DNA of 38,682 nt. Source: an uncultured Alphaproteobacteria bacterium (GTDB lineage: Bacteria > Pseudomonadota > Alphaproteobacteria > UBA8366 > JADFVY01). Each line of letters begins with the position of its first letter. Within the stretch, counting starts at the first letter, position 1. Location: NCBI GenBank assembly GCA_947259105.1, contig CAMYKU010000033.1, positions 1 through 38,682 on the forward strand, given 5' to 3'. Shown piece by piece: positions 34,567 through 38,682 of the stretch. The position numbers and the translations under genes are program-made. Below the pieces are notes generated by a model. That model ran no database searches and was not told the origin of the DNA. It was given only the letters and a program-made list of their open reading frames with translations.

Positions 34567-35208
34567 TCAGTCGGCCCAGTAGGCGCCGAGGACGCGGTGC
34601 AGGCTCGCCAGGTCCCGCCGCTTGACGACGATCTCCTTGCGCGGGTTGAACTGCAGCAGCACGATCTCCTTCGCGTTCATGCGCAGCAACTGCTTGATCA
34701 TCGCAAGATGTTCGCGGTTCTCCGAAACCTTGACGCACAGCACGTCGTTGCCGGGACGCACCGGCCGCCGCGGATGCACGAGCAGGAGATCGCCCTGGCG
34801 GTAGCGCGGCTCCATGCTGTCGTTGACCACGTACATGGCGAAAGCGTCCGGCACGTTCTCGAGGATCGACGGCCGTTCCCGCCATTCGATCGGGTCGTAG
34901 CTGAAGACCATGCTGCCGTCCGGCCCGCCCTGGGCGCTGGCGTATACCGGAAGGTCCTTGCGCCCGAGCTGCTCGTGCTGGATCCGGTAGCCGTCCCTGG
35001 CCGGCCCGGCGGCCCGGTCCCTGCCCAGTGCCGCGGGCGGCACCCCCAGCGTTTCGGCGAGCGCCACGATGTAGCGCGGATCGCGGACCTTGCCGTCCTC
35101 GAGCTGCTGGATCGCCTGCGGCGTCACGCCGACGCGCCGCGCCAGCCCGGATTGCGACAGGCCCAGCGCCTCACGCAACTGCCTGATTCTTTCGGGGTTC
35201 ACGGCCAT
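34567..35208 (-). CDS. S24/LexA-like phage-type repressor
   Basis: A 213-residue regulator. Residues 5-60 are an XRE helix-turn-helix (RIRQLREALGLSQSGLARRVGVTPQAIQQLEDGK, in two segments). Residues about 85-210 are a peptidase S24 domain with catalytic Ser131 in NDSMEP and Lys172 in MIKQLL. The expected Ala-Gly self-cleavage site is not obvious (AQGG at 92-95 is the nearest), so induction by RecA is uncertain. The start at 35208 is at the family's N-terminus; an ATG at 35226 is an alternative. It is divergent from the SANT and DUF6456 genes, like a prophage control region. Confidence 0.88.
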   Translation of the reverse strand: MAVNPERIRQLREALGLSQSGLARRVGVTPQAIQQLEDGKVRDPRYIVALAETLGVPPAALGRDRAAGPARDGYRIQHEQLGRKDLPVYASAQGGPDGSMVFSYDPIEWRERPSILENVPDAFAMYVVNDSMEPRYRQGDLLLVHPRRPVRPGNDVLCVKVSENREHLAMIKQLLRMNAKEIVLLQFNPRKEIVVKRRDLASLHRVLGAYWAD

Positions 35209-35241
35209 GCCCCTTCCATACCGCATCCGGCCTCGTCGGTC

Positions 35242-35293
35242 TACAAAAAAACTTGTTGATAGTTGGACATTCAAATTGTAATTTTCATTGTAA
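35242..35293. promoter_or_regulatory. Candidate repressor operators in the divergent control region
   Basis: Contains TACAA-N6-TTGTT (35242-35257) and two direct ATTGTAA boxes 12 bp apart (35275-35281, 35287-35293). The half-site TTGTA is shared with the dyad at 34520. The stretch is strongly AT-rich compared with its surroundings and lies between the repressor and the rightward genes, as expected for an autoregulated control region. Confidence 0.5.
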
Positions 35294-35472
35294 GGATGGG
35301 TTGCGGAACGTGGTCGGCGTTATCGCATTCCGTACAGACCTTCGTACCGGGGCTTCGGCTCCGTCCCCGCTTTCGGGACCGGACTCCGATTGCCGGCATT
35401 TGTGCCGAAGCACGGGCCGGCAGCAGCCGACGGCGGGGGAACGGGCGAACAAAATGGCAACAGGATGGACCG

Positions 35473-35928
35473 ATGGCAGACGAGAACAGGTACCGCAGCT
35501 GGTCACGGATGGAGGAAGCCAGGCTGGCCGTGCTGGTCGCGTGCGACGTGCCCCGGGATGAGATCGCCGTCCGGCTGAAGCGGTCCTGCAGTGCCATCGG
35601 CGCACGGATCTCCCGCCTCGGCATTGCCGGCGATGTCCGCCGCCGCTTCAGCGAGTCCGAGGACCGCGCGATTCGGGGGGGCCGTGCCGGGGGCATGACC
35701 TATGCCGCCATCGCCCGCCGGCTCGGGCGCAGCGAGGGGGCGGTCAAGTGCCGGGCCCGCGGGCTCGGCATCGCGGTCCGCCGGCAGGCCGGCAATGGCG
35801 CAAGCAAGCCGGCGCCACGCAAGTGCCTGGTGCATGGCGGGCGGTTCCAGCCCGCGCACCGGCACGAATTCGTCTGCCTCGCCTGCAAGGAGAGCGAGGA
35901 ATGGCAGGCTGGGGCCTGGATGGGCTGA
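35473..35928 (+). CDS. SANT/Myb-like DNA-binding protein with C-terminal zinc ribbon
   Basis: A 151-residue protein with two helix-turn-helix repeats of the SANT/GcrA kind: WSRMEEARLAVLVACDVPRDEIAVRLKRS then AIGARISRLGI, and FSESEDRAIRGGRAGGMTYAAIARRLGRS then AVKCRARGLGI. The C-terminus KCLVHGGRFQPAHRHEFVCLACK carries CxxH and CxxC pairs that could hold one zinc ion. It probably binds DNA as a regulator. The ATG at 35473 has AGGATGG about 7 bp upstream; the frame is open back to 35263 but low in coding character there. It lies 21 bp before the DUF6456-like gene. Confidence 0.72.
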   Translation: MADENRYRSWSRMEEARLAVLVACDVPRDEIAVRLKRSCSAIGARISRLGIAGDVRRRFSESEDRAIRGGRAGGMTYAAIARRLGRSEGAVKCRARGLGIAVRRQAGNGASKPAPRKCLVHGGRFQPAHRHEFVCLACKESEEWQAGAWMG

Positions 35929-35949
35929 ACCGCAGGGAAAGGTGAGTCG

Positions 35950-36450
35950 ATGAGCAAGAGTAGCCGCAAGCGCAGCAAACAGGCACAGCCGCCCGATACG
36001 TTCGACCATGGCCCGCGCGAGCGCTGGCAGCATGGCGACGAGACGCTCACGGAGGCGACCGAGGAGGCGGGAAGCCGCCGCGTCGTCGTGCTGACCCAGG
36101 ACGCGCTGGACCGCTACTATCGCCGCGGCCATCTGGCGCCGGCGGCGGGCGAGAACCAGCGGCTCTACGATGCCGGGGTGCGGCTGCGCCGCGACTTCCA
36201 CCGCGCGGGGCTGACGCAGAACCTGGTCTCCCGCTACAGCGACCTCGTCTCCGGCGGCTCGGTGCAGGGGTTCCTGGCCGTGCGCGAGGATGCCTACCGC
36301 GCCTGGCGCGCCGCGGTCCGGGCCGTCGGCCCGATCGCCGCCGACGAGGTCATCGCCGTCTGCTGCCAGGGTGAGCCGGCCGGCAAGGGCGCCCGCATGG
36401 AGATCCTGCGCCGCGGCCTCGCCGTGCTGGCGACGCATTACGGGTTTTGA
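35950..36450 (+). CDS. DUF6456-like protein
   Basis: A 166-residue cytoplasmic protein. The stretch GVRLRRDFHRAGL, SRYSDLVSGGS, REDAYRAWRAAVRAVGP, DEVIAVCCQG and LRRGLAVLATHYGF follows the pattern of the DUF6456 domain, a small family found in alphaproteobacterial prophages and chromosomal islands. The molecular function is unknown. The N-terminal 50 residues are polar and probably disordered. It is cotranscribed with the SANT protein and is followed directly by the first 83-bp repeat with a terminator. Confidence 0.65.
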   Translation: MSKSSRKRSKQAQPPDTFDHGPRERWQHGDETLTEATEEAGSRRVVVLTQDALDRYYRRGHLAPAAGENQRLYDAGVRLRRDFHRAGLTQNLVSRYSDLVSGGSVQGFLAVREDAYRAWRAAVRAVGPIAADEVIAVCCQGEPAGKGARMEILRRGLAVLATHYGF

Positions 36451-36459
36451 TCGCGGCGC

Positions 36460-36488
36460 TTGAAGGCAGACCCTGCAATCCGTAACAT
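36460..36488 (+). promoter_or_regulatory. Putative promoter inside the 83-bp repeat
   Basis: TTGAAG (36460-36465) and TAACAT (36483-36488) are separated by exactly 17 bp and are identical in both repeat copies. Each matches the sigma-70 consensus at 4 of 6 positions. Transcription from here would reach the terminator after about 45 nt. Confidence 0.4.
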
Positions 36489-36507
36489 CGGTATTGTCGC
36501 AGTGTCG

Positions 36508-36538
36508 CGCCCGGCCCGAACCGCCGGGCGTTTTCGTT
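36508..36538 (+). terminator. Intrinsic terminator in the 83-bp repeat
   Basis: A perfect 8-bp stem CGCCCGGC / GCCGGGCG (36508-36515 and 36523-36530) with a 7-nt loop, followed by TTTTCGTTT. It should end the SANT-DUF6456 transcript or a very short RNA started within the repeat. The identical structure recurs at 38408-38438. Confidence 0.85.
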
Positions 36539-36602
36539 TGCGTGTCCGCGCCGCACGGCGGCGGGCCGCGGTCAATCCGGGAGGAATTCGCTGATCACCG
36601 AC

Positions 36603-37673
36603 GTGTTGTTCAAACTGGAACGCGAGGCCGAGCGACGGGTCCATGAAGCGCGGGACCGGGAGACCGACCGGGGCGGCTCCGGCTCCGGGCGGCGCGCGTC
36701 TGAGGCGATGGACGCACCGATGCTGGAGGTCGCGGCGATCCGCAAGATGCGTCAGCGCTTCGGCGACCTACAGATGGCGATCGACCACCATAGCAACCTG
36801 TTGCGCAAGACGAAGCGGAACCCGGACCTGCCGCCGGACGTGACGCGTCACCGTATTGTCGAGGCCGAAACCAGGCTCGCCGGACTGGCCGCGGACTACA
36901 AAGACCTGGAGGCCGAGGCGGCGCAGAAATTCCTTCCGGCGCCCGCGCGGGTCGATGCGGACGGGCCAACACGCGCTGTCGGCGATCGGCGTCAGCAAGA
37001 CACCGATGAAACGAATGCGCAACATGCCAAGCCTGCAGAGGGAATCCCGCTACTCGACGGCGGGAGCGCTGCAACGGGAAACCGCAACTCGACAAGCGCA
37101 AGCAGCGGGTTCACCTTTATCGGCCCTGGCGGCGAGGGGCAGCCGAACGAGAGGCCCGGGAAGCGAACACCGTCTGTGGCTGATGTTGGACCGCCGAGCT
37201 ACGAGCCGGTCAATCCAGAGATAATGTACGGGAAATTCGGTTTCGATCCCGATGGCCCTGGTGAAGTCGCCAGGACGATAGAGCATCCCCTGAAAGCCTG
37301 GAAGGCCAATCAGATCTTCAAAGAGGCGGTGGCGGTTACCAGCAGAGAGGCAGCGAACGGGTCGTTCGTGATGGGCAGTCCGGAGTCGAATGCCTTTACG
37401 CACGCATACGGGAGCTACAGGATGACCCAGGAGCTGGGCCCTTTTCTGGCGAAACAGTTCGGCGACAGTCATGAAATCACTGTGGTCAATCCTGTAGGTC
37501 AAAGGCTGAAGGATCTGTACAACAACAATGCGGGCAGGCGGCTTGCGCTCGATCCTGACAATCAGGGCCGGTACGCAGAGCACGTGGCTCTTGATGCGCT
37601 CCGCGACGGGAAGCTGCAAATTCTGCCATTTCGTTTGCAATCTCCCGCCAGCCAAGGTAAAGCTAAAAGATGA
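36603..37673 (+). CDS. Modular toxin-like protein with a C-terminal NAFxHAY / GDxHE / DLYNNxxGR domain
   Basis: A 356-residue protein in three parts. Residues about 1-110 are charged and helical, coiled-coil-like (RKMRQRFGDLQMAIDHHSN, EAETRLAGLAADYKDLEAEA). Residues about 110-200 are a polar, Gly/Ser-rich linker. Residues about 200-350 form a conserved-looking domain with NAFTHAYGSYRMTQELGPF, FGDSHEI and DLYNNNAGRR. From memory this resembles a DUF6973-type domain found at the C-termini of polymorphic toxins; I cannot verify this. The start is uncertain: GTG 36603 lacks a ribosome site, whereas GGGAGG (36579-36584) is placed for a CTG at 36591. The next gene encodes a membrane protein that could be its partner. 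Confidence 0.65.
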   Translation: MLFKLEREAERRVHEARDRETDRGGSGSGRRASEAMDAPMLEVAAIRKMRQRFGDLQMAIDHHSNLLRKTKRNPDLPPDVTRHRIVEAETRLAGLAADYKDLEAEAAQKFLPAPARVDADGPTRAVGDRRQQDTDETNAQHAKPAEGIPLLDGGSAATGNRNSTSASSGFTFIGPGGEGQPNERPGKRTPSVADVGPPSYEPVNPEIMYGKFGFDPDGPGEVARTIEHPLKAWKANQIFKEAVAVTSREAANGSFVMGSPESNAFTHAYGSYRMTQELGPFLAKQFGDSHEITVVNPVGQRLKDLYNNNAGRRLALDPDNQGRYAEHVALDALRDGKLQILPFRLQSPASQGKAKR

Positions 37674-37707
37674 AATAAACCTTCACGCCGCTACCTTAAA
37701 GGGACCG

Positions 37708-38325
37708 ATGGAGCGGGCTGTGCCGAGGCGATCTAGGAAACTCATTCTATTGGTCCTAATCGCACTACCGATTGCCGGCCTTGTAGCGGGCATGATCACG
37801 ACATACTCCTGCCAAACCGTCCCAGTGATTCTCACGAACCGCTCGGATGCCGCCGCCGAGCAACTCAGAGTCGAGTTGGTGGGCCAGGATGGCCGTGTGA
37901 TCGAGATGTGGTCCGGCCCTCTGGGACCAAACGACTGGCGAATAATCCATGTGCCATTGCTAATCGATGGCTTTTACCATGAAGGACATCTTCGCTATCG
38001 CGGCTTGCGCCGAGACGGCGAGCCGATCCCCCAGACGATTGGCCCAGGCTACTTGACCGCGTTCCCGAACAACGTAGCGGCGATCTTCGTCCTCGGTAAA
38101 AATGAAACGACAGCGATGGCCATCGGCGAATGGGTTTTTCCAGAGCAGGGAAGTTCGGCACTACCGTTCGCCGGGTGGGTCACCGATCAGCTCGTGGTCG
38201 TGCTGTCCTGCTGGTTGCGATGGCTCGCTGGGCCGGTCGGGCTCGCAGTGATAGCCGGAATCTCCGTCCTCGCTGGCCTCGCCGCCCGGCGAGTATGGCG
38301 GCGGCGAGCAACGGCGGAGCAATAG
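37708..38325 (+). CDS. Small membrane protein, possible partner or immunity protein
   Basis: A 205-residue protein of no recognised family. A basic N-terminus (MERAVPRRSRK) leads into a membrane helix at about 12-34 (LILLVLIALPIAGLVAGMIT). A roughly 120-residue beta-rich extracytoplasmic part follows (VPVILTNRSDAAAEQLRVELVGQ). One or two hydrophobic segments end the protein (DQLVVVLSCWL, LAVIAGISVLAGLAA). GGGA lies 4 bp before the ATG. It is 34 bp after the toxin-like gene and both sit between the two 83-bp repeats. Base composition is lower in GC than the core genes, which suggests transfer. An immunity role is a guess from position. Confidence 0.6.
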   Translation: MERAVPRRSRKLILLVLIALPIAGLVAGMITTYSCQTVPVILTNRSDAAAEQLRVELVGQDGRVIEMWSGPLGPNDWRIIHVPLLIDGFYHEGHLRYRGLRRDGEPIPQTIGPGYLTAFPNNVAAIFVLGKNETTAMAIGEWVFPEQGSSALPFAGWVTDQLVVVLSCWLRWLAGPVGLAVIAGISVLAGLAARRVWRRRATAEQ

Positions 38326-38356
38326 CAAGGAAATGCCGGCCTGACTCTGCGGGCGC

Positions 38357-38439
38357 CGCTTGAAGGTAGGCCCTGCAATCCGTAACATCGGTATCGTAGC
38401 AAGGATGCGCCCGGCCCGAACCGCCGGGCGTTTTCGTTT
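38357..38439 (+). repeat. 83-bp direct repeat, copy 2
   Basis: Second copy of the 36457-36539 repeat (75 of 83 identical). The promoter-like words TTGAAG (38360-38365) and TAACAT (38383-38388) with 17-bp spacing are the same as in copy 1. The terminator stem (38408-38415 with 38423-38430) followed by TTTTCGTTTT is also the same. It starts 31 bp after the membrane-protein gene and probably ends that transcript. Confidence 0.92.
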
Positions 38440-38444
38440 TGGCG

Positions 38445-38483
38445 GCGCGGCCGGGCGGCGCGTCCACGATGCGCGCGGCCAGG
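38445..38483 (+). pseudogene. Apparent remnant of a second copy of the toxin-like gene's start
   Basis: Thirty of 39 bases match 36622-36660, and the encoded residues AAGRRVHDAR parallel EAERRVHEAR of the toxin-like protein. Relative to copy 1, about 77 bp between the repeat and this block are missing, including the ribosome site and start. The frame then runs on without similarity to a stop at 38614. Nothing else coding is evident from 38484 to 38630. GC-rich sequence raises the chance of coincidental similarity, but the order repeat-then-block matches copy 1. Confidence 0.4.
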
Positions 38484-38633
38484 CCCTCGAAGCCGGCGGC
38501 CCCGGCGCGTTGCCATACGTTGGTTCGCCTGCTCTTGCAGTCAAAGCGGGCGCCTCTGGTGCGCGGGCTGATTGTCCGCTGATGCCCCGGAGCAGACGTC
38601 CGGGTGGATGGTAAATGCCCCCTCCTTGACGTA

Positions 38634-38664
38634 TTGACCTTCCAGCGTTTGGAACCCCGATAAT
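38634..38664 (+). promoter_or_regulatory. MerR/CueR-type promoter with 19-bp spacer
   Basis: -35 TTGACC (38634-38639) and -10 GATAAT (38659-38664) are 19 bp apart, the over-long spacing characteristic of MerR-family activated promoters. The spacer contains a CCTTCC-N7-GGAA dyad (38638-38654) like the CueR operator in copper-efflux promoters. It points rightward to a gene beyond the window, which is predicted to be a copper ATPase, chaperone or cueR itself. Confidence 0.7.
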
Positions 38665-38682
38665 AATGTTTGGCAATGCCAA

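Larger units (their letters stand above)
36457..36539 (+). repeat. 83-bp direct repeat, copy 1
   Basis: This 83-bp sequence recurs at 38357-38439, exactly 1,900 bp away, with 75 of 83 bases identical and no gaps. It contains a promoter-like pair (36460-36488) and an intrinsic terminator (36508-36534). Differences cluster between the two, while the -35/-10 words and the terminator are unchanged. It begins 7 bp after the DUF6456-like gene. Confidence 0.92.

Noticed and set aside
38360..38614. An 84-residue open frame running through the second 83-bp repeat
   Set aside because: It would read through a promoter and terminator; only the short RRVHDAR block resembles a real protein, so it is treated as a remnant.
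33864..38682. Intact prophage
   Set aside because: Only a repressor-like control region and small regulatory proteins are present; no integrase, terminase, capsid or tail genes are visible.

Overview
The window is GC-rich DNA from an alphaproteobacterium, most likely a free-living Rhodospirillales-type organism. The evidence is the gene content (CpdR response regulator, Rhizobium-type glycerol ABC transporter, OpuA-type betaine transport with dimethylglycine dehydrogenase-like enzymes, DUF6456- and SANT-type small proteins) and the frequent GTG/TTG starts with overlapping stop/start codons. No species can be named from the sequence alone.

Layout. 1-3058: end of an aldehyde dehydrogenase, a long palindromic repeat, an iron-type alcohol dehydrogenase and a small outer-membrane barrel (PagL-like). 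3070-11484: a DeoR-family regulator divergent from an operon for a quaternary amine. That operon encodes an OpuA-type binding protein, an ATPase with a CBS domain, a permease with two transport domains in one chain, a choline-kinase-like phosphotransferase, and a dimethylglycine/sarcosine dehydrogenase-type FAD/folate enzyme. 11685-14838: an SDR dehydrogenase, MtnA (methylthioribose-1-phosphate isomerase family) and two tandem cyclophilins, one cytoplasmic and one exported. 14874-19491: a Liv-type (branched-chain amino acid family) ABC transporter on the minus strand, with LivM and LivG fused. Its leader is a TPP riboswitch, so the real substrate is probably thiamine or a thiamine precursor. 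19538-23570: a flippase-like membrane protein, two divergent paralogues of unknown function, an Ala-Glu epimerase-type enzyme, CpdR and tRNA-Val(GAC).

23648-33863 is a complete glycerol divergon. On the minus strand lie glpR, glpD and glpK; on the plus strand lies the glycerol ABC transporter glpV-glpS-glpT-glpP-glpQ-glpU. CGAA/TTCG boxes phased about every 10-12 bp lie on both sides of glpR and are probable GlpR operators. The two ATPases are complementary degenerates: GlpT has lost the signature motif and GlpS has lost the H-loop histidine, so the dimer should have one working and one dead ATP site.

From 33908 on the window looks accessory. It holds a second copy of the palindromic repeat, an unknown small protein, an S24/LexA-type repressor with matching TACAA-N6-TTGTA/T operators, a SANT/zinc-ribbon protein and a DUF6456-like protein. 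Next comes a cassette bounded by two 83-bp direct repeats exactly 1,900 bp apart. Each repeat carries a promoter-like pair and an intrinsic terminator. The cassette encodes a toxin-like modular protein and a small membrane protein. The second repeat is followed by what looks like a decayed start of the same toxin-like gene. The window ends in a MerR/CueR-type promoter (19-bp spacer with a CCTTCC-N7-GGAA dyad) pointing out of the window, probably toward a copper-resistance gene.
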